Part shown: positions 34,933 to 44,830 of the stretch, one piece after another | Position numbering within the stretch: the stretch's first letter is position 1 | Layout: each line of letters starts with the position of its first letter | Origin: Ohtaekwangia koreensis | GTDB taxonomy: Bacteria; Bacteroidota; Bacteroidia; Cytophagales; Cyclobacteriaceae | DNA length: 64,000 bases | Direction of reading: 5' to 3' | NCBI RefSeq assembly: GCF_900167975.1 | Contig: NZ_FUZU01000001.1 | Location: 5,001-69,000, forward strand | Notes under the pieces: model-generated | Told to the model about the DNA's origin: nothing | Databases searched by the model: none | What the model saw: only the letters and a program-made list of their open reading frames with translations | Position numbers and translations under genes: made by a program

Positions 34933-37764
34933 TTATTTCTCGGGATATAGTACAACCTGTATATAATTCTTGGCATCGAGATATTTAGCAGCTGTCTCTT
35001 TTACATCTTTCGGCGTAAGTGCCGCGATTCGCTTTTCATAACTTAATACGTTCGATGCATCGCTTCCGTACTCAATACTTTGGATAAGCTGACGCGCCCA
35101 GAAGTTGTTGTCTTTAATATTTACTTCATACTGTTGCTTCCAGGTCTCTTTTACTTTGTTGAGATCAGCTTCTGAAGGTCCGGTGGTTTTTATTTTCTCA
35201 ATCTCTGAAAGAGCAGCCGCAATCAGTTTATCAACATTCTCTGGTCCACAAGGGAAACTCGCTCCAATAGAAAAATTGTTATACGGGAACTTGTTCAGGT
35301 TTCCAAACATACCTCCACCATATACACCGCTCATCTCTTCGCGGAGTGATTCAATGAGTTTAATATTTAATACCTCTATTAAAGCTTGCACTTTAAGTTG
35401 TTCGCTGTCGGAGTAAGGAGCTTCGCCATTCCAGAACATGCGGATAAAGCTTTTTTGCTCTGTGCCTTTTCGTACTTCTTTTTTCAATGAACCTTTTACA
35501 GGACGAAGCCCTATATCTTTAAATGTAGACGACTTTCCTGTTGCGGGCAGGCTTCCAAGGTAGGTTGCTATCAGTGGTTTGATCTTCGCTATATCAAAGG
35601 CTCCAACCAAAACAAAGGTAAAGCCTGAGGCATCACCGAAACGCTCTCTGTATATATCCAGTGCTCGTTGTTCGTTTATCTGGCCAAATATTTCTGCTTT
35701 GGGAACACGTGGCGCCCAGGGATGATTTTTGTAGAGCGTACGAAATACAGAATCCTGAAATGTAAACTGAGGATCAGCAGCCATATTCTGATACATAGCT
35801 TGCTGCTTGGAAATAAACGACTGAAAAAGTTCGTCATCTTTTCTGGGCCTCGTGAAATATAGGTGTACTAACTGAAGCAGTGTCTCAACATCGGTAGCAC
35901 TTGATTGGCCATTCACAGTTTCAGATATAGCACCAATACGTGGTGTAATGCTTGCGTTTTTGCCTGCCAAAACTTTGCGTAAGTCAACAGGAGAGAATTG
36001 ATCAATACCCATCTGTGATACGATCGTGGAGGCAAACTCTGCATTGTTGCGATCAGCAGCACTATATAAATACTGTCCACCGAAACGCGAACCGGTAAAT
36101 ACAACCTGGTCGTTTTTAAAATCAGTAGGTTTAAGAATAACTTTTACATGATTACTAAGTGTTAGTTCTGTCAGTCTAAGTTCTTTATTTTCTTTTTCAG
36201 CTGTTATTTTACCGGGAGCAGGAGCTTTTTCCATTAACGATGCGGCTACGGCTTTTTCCTCGTATGCTTTTACTTCTACTTTCGATGCATTTTCTGCTAA
36301 AGTCAGTAACTCAGTGCTCGTTGGAATTTTAAAGTCAGCTTTTTCAGGTCCGGTCAATACTATTAATTTATTAGCATTGGTGGCCGGTATAACTTTAGCT
36401 GCATACTGATTCACCTCTTCCAATGAAATGTTGTTCAGGTAATCCTGGTAGTATATATATTCATTTTCAATTCCTGGTATAGGTTCTTTTTCGAGGAAGT
36501 TATTAACATATTCCTGGACAAAATTTTCTGACTCCGTTTTATCACGTTCGTTATAGGCACGATCCATGCCCTTCATCATCGTTTTCTTCGTGCGCTCTAA
36601 TTCTGCAGGTGTAAAACCAAATTTTCGTGCACGCTCATTTTCCTGTACGATAGCATTTAAGGCCGGCTCAACACCACCTTTGCCGAGCACAGCATAAGAG
36701 GCATACGCTTCATGGCCACGGACAAACCCGCTTAGACTACTTCCTCCAAAAATAAATGGAGGATTAGCAGACTGCGTTAATTCCTGTAAGCGTTGGCTTA
36801 GCATACTAGTAAAAAGATTTCTCACCATATAGGCTCGGTAATCTCCAATTGTATTTTCAGGTGAAGCCTTTTGTGTCGAGTAGTATATCTGGACAAAATG
36901 ATTCGTAGCTTCTTTGTCTGTTGCTATAACAGCTTCTGATTTCTGGCGTCCTGGTACAACAGGTTCAATGCGAGGGCGTGGCTTGGTAGGGTTCTTTAGC
37001 TTTTCGAAATGCGTTTTAATATACTTCTCTGCTTCGGCCACTTCAATATCACCAACCACAACAACGGCCATCAAATCCGGACGATACCAGTCTTTATAGA
37101 AACGTTTAATGACATCGTACTTGAAGTTCTTGAGGATATCATCTTTGCCGATTGGCAAACGATCTGAATATTTAGAGCCTTCGAGAAGTTTTGGAAAATA
37201 TACTTTTTGCATGCGCTCTTGTGCACCTTTACCAAGGCGCGACTCCTCCAATACTACACCGCGTTCTTTATCAATCTCTCCGCCTTCAAAAGCAATAGTG
37301 CTTCCCCAGTCTTCTAAAATTTGGAAACCCTTATCTATATTCTCTTTTTTATCGGTAGGAATCGGAAGTATATATACCGTTTCATCAAAGCTGGTATAGG
37401 CGTTAAGGTCTGCACCAAACTCTACACCGATTGATTGAAGAAAAGATACCAGGTCATTCTTCTTAAAATTTTTCGATCCGTTAAATGCCATGTGCTCTGT
37501 AAAGTGAGCGAGCCCTTGCTGGTCATCGTCTTCCAATATAGAACCTGCATTTATTACAAGACGAAGCTCAACCTTTTTCTCCGGCTTCATGTTTTTTCGA
37601 ATGTAGTAGGTAAGGCCGTTGGTAAGCTTGCCGATTTTTACATTTGAGTCAACGGGTATTTTCTGGCTTAATTTATCCTGTGCCAAGAGCAGATTGCTCA
37701 TGATAAGCAGCAATGTCAGGAGCGCGAAGGGTTTTAAGAATAGTTTTGGTTTCAAGTACGTCAT
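34933..37764 (-). CDS. M16 family zinc protease (pitrilysin-like, two modules)
   Basis: The 943-residue exported protein has a signal peptide (ALLTLLLIMSNLLLAQ) and an inverted zinc motif HFTEH at residues 87-91. The downstream glutamate lies in ERGVVLEES. The N-terminal catalytic M16 module and two M16C-type domains are followed by a second M16 module from about residue 540 without a zinc motif. This is the full clamshell in one chain. It probably degrades peptides in the periplasm. A 125-base gap separates it from the next minus-strand gene upstream. Confidence 0.92.
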   Translation of the reverse strand: MTYLKPKLFLKPFALLTLLLIMSNLLLAQDKLSQKIPVDSNVKIGKLTNGLTYYIRKNMKPEKKVELRLVINAGSILEDDDQQGLAHFTEHMAFNGSKNFKKNDLVSFLQSIGVEFGADLNAYTSFDETVYILPIPTDKKENIDKGFQILEDWGSTIAFEGGEIDKERGVVLEESRLGKGAQERMQKVYFPKLLEGSKYSDRLPIGKDDILKNFKYDVIKRFYKDWYRPDLMAVVVVGDIEVAEAEKYIKTHFEKLKNPTKPRPRIEPVVPGRQKSEAVIATDKEATNHFVQIYYSTQKASPENTIGDYRAYMVRNLFTSMLSQRLQELTQSANPPFIFGGSSLSGFVRGHEAYASYAVLGKGGVEPALNAIVQENERARKFGFTPAELERTKKTMMKGMDRAYNERDKTESENFVQEYVNNFLEKEPIPGIENEYIYYQDYLNNISLEEVNQYAAKVIPATNANKLIVLTGPEKADFKIPTSTELLTLAENASKVEVKAYEEKAVAASLMEKAPAPGKITAEKENKELRLTELTLSNHVKVILKPTDFKNDQVVFTGSRFGGQYLYSAADRNNAEFASTIVSQMGIDQFSPVDLRKVLAGKNASITPRIGAISETVNGQSSATDVETLLQLVHLYFTRPRKDDELFQSFISKQQAMYQNMAADPQFTFQDSVFRTLYKNHPWAPRVPKAEIFGQINEQRALDIYRERFGDASGFTFVLVGAFDIAKIKPLIATYLGSLPATGKSSTFKDIGLRPVKGSLKKEVRKGTEQKSFIRMFWNGEAPYSDSEQLKVQALIEVLNIKLIESLREEMSGVYGGGMFGNLNKFPYNNFSIGASFPCGPENVDKLIAAALSEIEKIKTTGPSEADLNKVKETWKQQYEVNIKDNNFWARQLIQSIEYGSDASNVLSYEKRIAALTPKDVKETAAKYLDAKNYIQVVLYPEK

Positions 37765-37889
37765 GCAACGAAATTTAAATTGATTTATAGGTTTGAATTA
37801 TGAACTGGTATTAAAGTACAAATCATGCAGTTTGCCGTGCTGCAAGTTGTGATTCTAATGTATAGTATATATAGCTTGGTGCTGGCAGA

Positions 37890-38687
37890 TCAATGCCATT
37901 TTGTTTGGATGAGCTCCAGCATTTCGGAATGAACGAAGTTGTTGCCAGCGCAGAGTTCGCCTCCAAATACAAAATTATTCCCCCCACGAAAATCTGTAAC
38001 TTTTCCGCCAGCCTGTTGTACTATAAAAGTACCGGCCGCGACATCCCACGGGTTGAGGTTATATTCGAAAAATCCTTCCAGTCTACCGCATGCAACGTAA
38101 GCCAGGTCTATCGCCGCGCTACCCAGTCTTCGTATACCATGCGATTTTTCTAAAAACTCTTTAATGATATCAAGGTATACATCTTTCTTCGTAGAATGAT
38201 GATACGGAAAACCGGTTGCCAATAAACTTTCTCCGAGAGAAGGAACTGCGGAGACACGAATGATTTTGTCGTTGCAGTAGGCAGGGCCCCCTTCAACAGC
38301 ATGAAAGCATTCTTTACGGATGATGTGATATACATCTCCGAGAATTGTGTCATTACCTCGCGTTAATCCTATACTGATAGAAAAGATCGGTAAGCCATGC
38401 AAAAAATTAGTAGTGCCATCCAATGGATCAATGATCCAGTTATACTCATGTTGTTTAGATTGCTCTACCGTTCCTTCTTCAGTTATAAAGCCTGCCTGCG
38501 GAAAAATTTTATGAAGCGCTGTAACGAGTTTTCGTTCGGCTTCTTTATCAACATAGGAAACAAGATTATTAAAACTGGTTTTTTGTTCAACTCGCGAGAG
38601 ATCGAAATTAGCGCCTTCCTTCTCAATGAATTCTCCTACTTCTTCACAGATAGACATAACATCTTGCTGAATACTTTCAAGGTTCAT
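37890..38687 (-). CDS. suhB: Inositol monophosphatase family phosphatase
   Basis: From the ATG at 38687 this is 265 residues. An ATG nine bases upstream is also possible. The magnesium sites of the IMPase family are clear: EEGTVEQ, DPLDGTTNFLHGLP and, near the C-terminus, NPWDVAAGTFIVQQAGG. The family hydrolyses inositol or related sugar monophosphates, and some members (CysQ, SuhB) have other roles. The sequence fits the SuhB/IMPase group best. Confidence 0.9.
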   Translation of the reverse strand: MNLESIQQDVMSICEEVGEFIEKEGANFDLSRVEQKTSFNNLVSYVDKEAERKLVTALHKIFPQAGFITEEGTVEQSKQHEYNWIIDPLDGTTNFLHGLPIFSISIGLTRGNDTILGDVYHIIRKECFHAVEGGPAYCNDKIIRVSAVPSLGESLLATGFPYHHSTKKDVYLDIIKEFLEKSHGIRRLGSAAIDLAYVACGRLEGFFEYNLNPWDVAAGTFIVQQAGGKVTDFRGGNNFVFGGELCAGNNFVHSEMLELIQTKWH

Positions 38688-38833
38688 AACATGCATGGTC
38701 GTTTGACTTTAAGATGGTGAATATAAGGATGGTTCAGGAAAGATGCTTTCGGTTGAGTATATTAATTTCCTATCAAGACAAGGTCGATGAACAAGAGTGG
38801 CACATGTTTTTATCTATACCTTTTATGAAGTAA

Positions 38834-39514
38834 TCAATCATCTTTACCACTTACAACCATTACAATTTCTCCCTTCACTTCTTTCGCTTGAAAGTGAGTA
38901 AGTATTTCTTCAATTGTTCCGTTCACAGTTTCTTCAAACATCTTGGTCAGCTCACGCGATACAGATGCTTTACGTTCTGCGCCAAAGTATTCTTTGAAAT
39001 GCTCCAATGTTTTTACAAGTCGATACGGTGATTCATAAAAGATCATGGTGCGCTCTTCTTCTGCAAGCTTTTTTAATAAAGTCTGACGTCCTTTTTTCTG
39101 AGGAAGAAACCCTTCGAATACAAATCTGTCGGAAGGTAATCCTGATTTTACCAAGGCCGGAACAAACGCAGTTGGCCCAGGCAAACATTCTACTTTCAAA
39201 CCTGCCTGTAGCGCTGCACGGATAATAAGAAATCCCGGATCTGATATACCAGGCGTTCCCGCATCGGATACCAATGCCATCACTTCACCTTTCTCCAGAC
39301 GTTGAATCAGGCTCGTGAGGATTTTATGTTCATTGAAATTATGAAAGCTTTGCAACGGACGCGCTATAGCATAGTGCTTCAGCAAGAATCCTGATGTACG
39401 GGTATCTTCCGCTAATATTAAATCTACCGATTTCAAAACTTCAAGTGCCCGAAGTGTGATGTCGGCCAGGTTGCCGATGGGTGTGGGTACAATGTATAGC
39501 GATGGTGCAGACAT
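38834..39514 (-). CDS. rsmI: 16S rRNA 2'-O-ribose C1402 methyltransferase
   Basis: The 226-residue SAM-dependent enzyme belongs to the tetrapyrrole-methylase fold. Conserved stretches are VPTPIGNLADITLRALEVL, ILAEDTRTSGFLLKHY, VSDAGTPGISDPG and the late MIFYESPYRLVKTL. RsmI methylates the ribose of C1402 in the ribosomal decoding centre. It is shorter than E. coli RsmI (286) because the C-terminal extension is missing, as is usual in Bacteroidota. Confidence 0.95.
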   Translation of the reverse strand: MSAPSLYIVPTPIGNLADITLRALEVLKSVDLILAEDTRTSGFLLKHYAIARPLQSFHNFNEHKILTSLIQRLEKGEVMALVSDAGTPGISDPGFLIIRAALQAGLKVECLPGPTAFVPALVKSGLPSDRFVFEGFLPQKKGRQTLLKKLAEEERTMIFYESPYRLVKTLEHFKEYFGAERKASVSRELTKMFEETVNGTIEEILTHFQAKEVKGEIVMVVSGKDD

Positions 39515-39592
39515 GATAAATATATATACCGCAATGAGCTGGTATAGATTAATTGCGAAATTGAATCAGGATAAAGAACGTGTTGCTATAGC

Positions 39593-39829
39593 TCAGGACA
39601 CAATCTTATCAATCGCATCTGCGAGTTTACGATCACGGTCCGTTACAATATTGCCGGCATCATGCGTTGAAAGCTCGAAGCTTACGGTATTCCAGGTGTT
39701 GGTCCAGGTAGGATGATGATCCATCTTCTCAGCAATCAACGCCACACGGGTCATAAACCCAAATGCCTCTGTGAAATCATTAAACTTAAAAGTCTTCTTT
39801 AGTTTATTATTTTCTGTTTTCCATTCCAT
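39593..39829 (-). CDS. Pterin-4a-carbinolamine dehydratase
   Basis: The 78-residue protein has the family core [31 protein letters not shown], with the catalytic histidine pair His38-His39. It dehydrates 4a-hydroxytetrahydropterin, recycling the cofactor of aromatic amino acid hydroxylases. It lacks the N-terminal 15-20 residues of the usual 95-105-residue proteins, a length common in this phylum. No hydroxylase gene is nearby, so a moonlighting role, such as in molybdopterin metabolism, is possible. Confidence 0.92.
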   Translation of the reverse strand: MEWKTENNKLKKTFKFNDFTEAFGFMTRVALIAEKMDHHPTWTNTWNTVSFELSTHDAGNIVTDRDRKLADAIDKIVS

Positions 39830-39872
39830 AATATTTCCAATTTAGAATTTCCAGACAGGCAAAAGGTAAGCA

Positions 39873-41870
39873 TTATTTTTTTGGCGGCAAGGTTTGATTC
39901 AATGGATTGCCTATATACTTGTCGTACCATTCTGTCCAGCGGATGAGCCGGTCTTTCTGATAGCTGGGTACGGAGATGCCATGGAACTGTCCCGGATATA
40001 CCACAAACTGCGTTGGTACACCCAGTGTTTTTAATGCCTGGTACATTTGTTCGCTACCAGCAGCCGGCACGTTAAAATCTTTTTCACCCACCATATAGAT
40101 TGTTGGAGTCTTGATCTTATCTGCCTTAAAAAATGGATACGACACTTTCATCCACTTATCAGCATTCTTCCAAGGCACGCCTAACTCTGTCTCATATTGT
40201 AATGTATACTGATCAGATCCATACATGGATAACTGAAGCGCACTTCCGGCACCACTGGCCGCGGCTTTAAAACGCGAGTCACTGGCAGTAGTATAGTCTG
40301 TTAATATACCACCATAGCTCCAACCTCCTATACCTAACCGGTTAGGATCGGCAACGCCAATTTTTACAAGATGATCAACTGCACCCAACAAGTCCATCAC
40401 TTCTTTATTTCCCCAATCTGCATAGATCGCTTTGCTGAAAGCCATGCCCTTGCCATTGCTGCCGCGATAGTTAACATTCGCTACAGCGTATCCTTTTGCA
40501 GCCAGCATTTGTGATGTGAGATCAAAAGCATAATCATCCTGAGATGTTGGTCCGCCATGAATCCATAAAATAAGTGGTAACTTTTCGTTCGTAGGTTTGC
40601 CTGATGGCCAATATAGTATACCACCTACGATCGTTCCGTCTTTGCTCGTTGAGTTAAATCCTTTTACGGATGCTAAATTTACCTGCTTCAGGAAATCGTC
40701 ATGCACATGCGTGAGTCTTTTTGATTTGCCGTTCTCTATACAATAGATTTCATTCGGAGTTTTAGCATCACTTGAAACCGCTACCCAGCGATTGTTGATT
40801 CCTCCCTGAGGTGTATAAAATACTTGTTCCCCTGAAGTAATAGCTTTACTGTTTCCGGAAAGATCAAATGATACTATATGGCTCGTGCGGTCGTCATCGA
40901 CAACAGTATAGATCGACTTGCTATCGGCTGTCCACCGCGGAGCCGAAACATCACGATCCATTTTTTGCGAGAGCAGAACGGGTTGTCCTCCTTCTGCCGG
41001 AATCATTGCCAAATGAGGTTGATCGTAAATACTGAATTCTTCGGAACGTGATTTCAGATACGCTATATACTTGCCGTCCGGGCTCCAGGCAGGACTGGTG
41101 TCGGCACCTTTCCATGTTGTTAGCGGACGTGGCGTAGACCCTTTCTTTGCTTCGATTATCCAGATGTCAGCATTCACATTGCGATCGGCATCACTTGTGC
41201 GATTACTTACAAACGCGAGTCGCTTACTGTCAGGCGACCATACTGGACTACTCTCATCAAAATCTCCTCGTGTAAGTGTATCTAACTTTTTTGTCTCTAT
41301 ATCATATAGGTATAGATGGTCGCGCTTGTGTTCAAGGTATCCATCACCATCATTTTTAAAATGATAGCGATCCATCACAATAGGAGGAGTCGTTTTCTTT
41401 TTGTCTTTATCATCGATCGATTCCTGATCTTTAATAATCAGTACTATCTTTTTAGAATCCGGACTCCACGCATAATCACTGATGCCATATTTTAATTCGG
41501 TAAGTTTCACTGCTTCGCCACCCCTACGGTCAAGTTTCCAGATCTGAGGTGACTTGGTTTCGTATCGAGATGAAAGGAAGGTGAGGTATTTGCCATCAGG
41601 TGACCAACGTGGTCTGTTTTCACTTTCGGCACTTGTTGTTAGTCGAATGGACTCTGACCCATCCCAGTTGATCATCCAGATGTCACTGTCATATTTATCT
41701 TTCGCAGAGTCTGGCGTTGAAAGTACATATGCAATCCAGTTTCCATCCGGAGCAAGCTGTGGATCGGACACAGATTTCAACTTGTAAACATCGGATGGAT
41801 TTAGTGCTCTTTGTGAGAATGCTGAAAAGGCAATGCAAAGAAGACAGGCAGAGAGTAGGACTTGTTTCAT
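39873..41870 (-). CDS. S9 family prolyl oligopeptidase-like peptidase
   Basis: The 665-residue exported enzyme has a signal peptide (LSACLLCIAFSAFSQ). An N-terminal beta-propeller of repeated WSPDGKY/WSPDSKK motifs (about residues 30-360) is followed by an alpha/beta-hydrolase domain. The nucleophile motif is GGWSYGG with Ser518, the acid lies in VGEKDFNVP, and the histidine in YPGQFHGISVP. The family is the acylaminoacyl-peptidase/DPP group. It likely trims peptides in the periplasm. Confidence 0.93.
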   Translation of the reverse strand: MKQVLLSACLLCIAFSAFSQRALNPSDVYKLKSVSDPQLAPDGNWIAYVLSTPDSAKDKYDSDIWMINWDGSESIRLTTSAESENRPRWSPDGKYLTFLSSRYETKSPQIWKLDRRGGEAVKLTELKYGISDYAWSPDSKKIVLIIKDQESIDDKDKKKTTPPIVMDRYHFKNDGDGYLEHKRDHLYLYDIETKKLDTLTRGDFDESSPVWSPDSKRLAFVSNRTSDADRNVNADIWIIEAKKGSTPRPLTTWKGADTSPAWSPDGKYIAYLKSRSEEFSIYDQPHLAMIPAEGGQPVLLSQKMDRDVSAPRWTADSKSIYTVVDDDRTSHIVSFDLSGNSKAITSGEQVFYTPQGGINNRWVAVSSDAKTPNEIYCIENGKSKRLTHVHDDFLKQVNLASVKGFNSTSKDGTIVGGILYWPSGKPTNEKLPLILWIHGGPTSQDDYAFDLTSQMLAAKGYAVANVNYRGSNGKGMAFSKAIYADWGNKEVMDLLGAVDHLVKIGVADPNRLGIGGWSYGGILTDYTTASDSRFKAAASGAGSALQLSMYGSDQYTLQYETELGVPWKNADKWMKVSYPFFKADKIKTPTIYMVGEKDFNVPAAGSEQMYQALKTLGVPTQFVVYPGQFHGISVPSYQKDRLIRWTEWYDKYIGNPLNQTLPPKK

Positions 41871-42002
41871 AGCTTTTTGATTCGAATCCTATTTTACAAA
41901 TTTTTAATGGATTCGAGAGGCTATATCTTATCAGCGCGGGATTAATTGATACGAGTGGAGCTATAGTATATCCTCCATGAAACGGCACTGTAAAGAGCCG
42001 AC

Positions 42003-42269
42003 CTATAGTGCGGCAACAATCCCTTCAATCTTGGATGCTTGTATATAGATGTTGATGACTGCTTCGCTCGACTGCATCATTACTTGTGCGGTGACACTGG
42101 TATACTTTCCATGCTCTGATAATTTTTCAGTCACGGTGTTTCTAGGGAAGAGTAATTTTACTTCACCTTCTTTACCAGTGGGTACTATAAATTTAAAAAT
42201 GTAGAGCGATGGCCAGCTGTGATGCTGGTCAAGTTTTTCGCGGAAGTTATCAAGCCATTGTTGGTCCAT
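42003..42269 (-). CDS. DUF493 family protein (YbeD-like)
   Basis: From the ATG at 42269 this is 88 residues. The 33 bases between that codon and 42302 are open but form part of a terminator hairpin, so the downstream start is preferred. The ferredoxin-like fold segment YIFKFIVPTGKEGEVKLLF, then KLSEHGKYTSVTAQVMMQSSEAVINIYIQASKIEGIVAAL, matches DUF493/YbeD. These are small cytosolic ACT-like proteins of unknown, possibly regulatory, function. Confidence 0.85.
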   Translation of the reverse strand: MDQQWLDNFREKLDQHHSWPSLYIFKFIVPTGKEGEVKLLFPRNTVTEKLSEHGKYTSVTAQVMMQSSEAVINIYIQASKIEGIVAAL

Positions 42270-42271
42270 AC

Positions 42272-42306
42272 TCAAAAAGCAACGCCCTGACCATAAGGTC
42301 AAGGCG
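42272..42306 (-). terminator. Probable terminator after the PPIase gene
   Basis: On the minus strand, bases 42306-42283 fold into a stem of nine pairs with one mismatch around the loop TTAT, followed by TTGCTTTTTG. It lies between the foldase stop and the DUF493 ATG. Confidence 0.6.
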
Positions 42307-42331
42307 CAGCCATTAAATTTTATACGAAGTC

Positions 42332-44440
42332 TTAAAAGAACTTATAGCGTTTGTCTTCAATATCAGATTTGTCTTTGATTGCTTCTGCAATGCTAAAGCT
42401 GCTTCTGTTTTGATTGTTTTGTTCCAGTTGAGTTTTATACTGGCTGTAATCGGTAAGTGCAGGAGCGATCGTTTTGTTTTGCAATTCAACAATCACAACA
42501 CCGTTGTCACCCGATACAGGTTTAGAGCGTTTACCATTCTCTAAAGAGAAACCTACACCAACAGCCTGAGGATCGAATCCCACCGTTGGTAATGAGTTGC
42601 TGTTAAGTTTCAGGTCGCTGCTGGTATATACATTCGCATCGTTACCGAATCCGGCAGCAATTTCTTCCAATGTACCTTTTAACGTGTTCAATTTTTCAGT
42701 GATCAACTTGCTCTTTACTTCATTGCGCACAGCAGGTGTGATTTCTTCTTTCACTTGCTCAAGAGGTTTGTAACCCTTCTTTACTTCGCCGGTCATGATG
42801 GCTACTACATTTTGATCTTGCAAATCATATACTTGTGAAAGTTTACCAACCGATGCATCGCGGAATAACCACATTACTATCTGGCGAGCTTCACCTAATG
42901 TACCAATGCGTCTGTCACCAGCGCTTACATTTTTGGCTTCCTGTACAGTCAAACCGGATTTCTGTGCCTTCGCTTCGAATTCTTTTACGTCAGATATATC
43001 AGCCGCAAAAGTTTCTGCTTTACGGAAAGCTTCGTTCGTTGTAACATCACTTGGAACGATCTGATGTTCTACGATGGCCAGGTTATAGGCTTTGTTTGTT
43101 TTAGGATTTGTTACTTCGATGATATGATAACCGAAATCAGTTTCAACCACATCATTTAACACACCAGCTTTTGAAGCATTGAATACGGCATCCTGAAAAG
43201 GCTTCACCATTTGTCCGCTGCTGAACCAGCCAAGATCACCACCACGTGAAGCAGTACCATCTGTACCAAACTCACGAGCCTTTGCTTCAAATGAAGCACC
43301 ACCTTTGATATCTTTCAGAATGTTACGGGCTTTCTCTTTAGCTTCTTTTTTAGAAGCTTCACTATCGTCAGCCCACTTGATCAGGATATGTTTAGCACGA
43401 GCGCTATGAGTAGTGTCGTTAAAGATTTTAGATACCTTCACTACTTTGTAAGTATCGCCATCCAATACAGGTCCGATTACATTTCCTTCTACGAGGTCAC
43501 CTTCAGAAAGGAATGCAGGTAACGTTGCAGGAGTATATTTAGCGTAAGCATTCTGTCCATCCGAGTTTGCACTCGCATATACTGAATCTTCAGTTGAATT
43601 CTTGAATTCATCAACTGCTCTTTTCAGATCTTCGTTTACAGCAGCAGAGTCATCCGCAGAGGCAATTACAGGTATACTTACATACTTGATATCGCGTGTT
43701 GCGTCTGTCTTGAATTTTTCTTTGTTCTTGTTATAGTATGCTTCGTAATCAGCATCTGTAACTTTTGCAGTTGAATCACTGATAGCATAGTAAGGAACAT
43801 ATAAATATTTCACTTCAGCTACATCTGTAGCCAGGTGATACTCGCGTTCCGCTTCTGCCTTTGTAACATATGTTGATTTGATCAGCAGGTTTTCATATTT
43901 GATACGCTCACGACCCGGCTTCAGATCGCGTTGGAACAACTCCCAGCGAATACGAGGCTCAGAAGTCTCAGGCATTGTCTTAATCTGATTCAGATATGAT
44001 ACAACCTTATCGGCTTCGAATTGTCCGGTCTGCTGATTGGTAAAAGCTTGCTTTACACCTTGATCAACATTTTTTCCCTGGATCATATCCCATACTTCAT
44101 CCTCTGTAACCTTAACTCCGGTGTTTTCAATTTGAGGTTGGATCGCGTGACGGGCGATGAGAAGATCCCATGCCTGTTGACGGATTGAAGGCATATCGCG
44201 TTCACCTGGCTCGCGGCCTGTGTTCAGAAACCAGTTTGCTTCGCGTTCGCGAATCACGGCCTGATATTCTTCGTATGAAACTTCTTTTCCTCCGATTTCA
44301 CCAACCGAATTACGACCCCAGTTCAGGATATTTGATTTCCCGCTGAAGATGTCGCCCAGAATAAATGCTGTGATCGCAACAAATACGAAGACCACCACCC
44401 AGGTGCCCATCTTGCTGCGCAATGTTCCAATAAATGCCAT
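42332..44440 (-). CDS. PpiD/SurA-like periplasmic peptidyl-prolyl isomerase
   Basis: The 702-residue protein is anchored by one N-terminal helix (WVVVFVFVAITAFILGDIF). It has a SurA_N-type helical chaperone region (residues about 40-230) and a parvulin domain at roughly 345-440 (RAKHILIKW, then GGDLGWFSSGQMVKPFQDAVF, then ETDFGYHIIEVT). This is the PpiD layout, in which the protein faces the periplasm and helps outer-membrane proteins fold. The C-terminal third resembles a second, inactive parvulin-like region. Confidence 0.92.
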   Translation of the reverse strand: MAFIGTLRSKMGTWVVVFVFVAITAFILGDIFSGKSNILNWGRNSVGEIGGKEVSYEEYQAVIREREANWFLNTGREPGERDMPSIRQQAWDLLIARHAIQPQIENTGVKVTEDEVWDMIQGKNVDQGVKQAFTNQQTGQFEADKVVSYLNQIKTMPETSEPRIRWELFQRDLKPGRERIKYENLLIKSTYVTKAEAEREYHLATDVAEVKYLYVPYYAISDSTAKVTDADYEAYYNKNKEKFKTDATRDIKYVSIPVIASADDSAAVNEDLKRAVDEFKNSTEDSVYASANSDGQNAYAKYTPATLPAFLSEGDLVEGNVIGPVLDGDTYKVVKVSKIFNDTTHSARAKHILIKWADDSEASKKEAKEKARNILKDIKGGASFEAKAREFGTDGTASRGGDLGWFSSGQMVKPFQDAVFNASKAGVLNDVVETDFGYHIIEVTNPKTNKAYNLAIVEHQIVPSDVTTNEAFRKAETFAADISDVKEFEAKAQKSGLTVQEAKNVSAGDRRIGTLGEARQIVMWLFRDASVGKLSQVYDLQDQNVVAIMTGEVKKGYKPLEQVKEEITPAVRNEVKSKLITEKLNTLKGTLEEIAAGFGNDANVYTSSDLKLNSNSLPTVGFDPQAVGVGFSLENGKRSKPVSGDNGVVIVELQNKTIAPALTDYSQYKTQLEQNNQNRSSFSIAEAIKDKSDIEDKRYKFF

Positions 44441-44629
44441 AAGTAATTTTTAAAGAGTCGCAAATTTAACCCGTTCTGTGTATTAGAAAAACATCGTTCT
44501 TAAAAAACAGAAAAATCCTATTAATAGTACTGAAAAGCAGAATTTTAAGCGCCTGAGATAAGGCAAATTTTGCTGCCATCGAAGGAATTATGCAAACGTT
44601 TCTTCCTCGGACGTTTTGGAATAAAAAAA
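44441..44629. other. Intergenic region, upstream of the PPIase gene
   Basis: These 189 bases hold no convincing gene. An open frame on the minus strand (44466-44696) has low-complexity composition, no family likeness, and overlaps the better small-protein gene at 44630. I see no consensus promoter. Confidence 0.5.
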
Positions 44630-44791
44630 TCAGCGCTTTGTTCGCTTTCTTAGGGTGAGGATGAAGAATAGGATGAGCGTGATCATCAGCGCCCAATACG
44701 CCTGCCCGATACCCAGTACCATGACCTGGTGAATGCCAATAATTAAAAATCCTACGGCCAGAGAAAGTATAATGATGTCTAGAAGTTTCAT
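44630..44791 (-). CDS. Small two-helix membrane protein, 53 residues
   Basis: This short gene runs from ATG at 44791 to TGA at 44630. The product begins MKLLDIIILSLAVGFLIIGI, has a middle HQVMVLGIGQAYW, a second hydrophobic stretch ALMITLILFFILTL, and ends in the positively charged RKRTKR. That is two membrane helices with a basic cytosolic tail, a composition that would be unlikely by chance. It starts 39 bases after the arginase-fold gene, suggesting an operon. Function unknown. Confidence 0.72.
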   Translation of the reverse strand: MKLLDIIILSLAVGFLIIGIHQVMVLGIGQAYWALMITLILFFILTLRKRTKR

Positions 44792-44830
44792 GATGTATAG
44801 CGTGCTCAGAAAAATGAATGAAGAAAAAAA

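Noticed and set aside
34933-37764. Whether the two-module M16 protease is the partner of the zinc-less M16 protein
   Set aside because: This protein already has its own inactive second module, so it does not need the separate subunit; the distance (about 10 kb) also argues against a pair.
37861-37880. Short run of TATA repeats upstream of the M16 gene
   Set aside because: Too short for a microsatellite, and TATA is not the Bacteroidota promoter signal.
44466-44696. A 76-residue minus-strand open frame
   Set aside because: Composition is not protein-like, and it overlaps the better-supported 53-residue gene at 44630-44791 in another frame.
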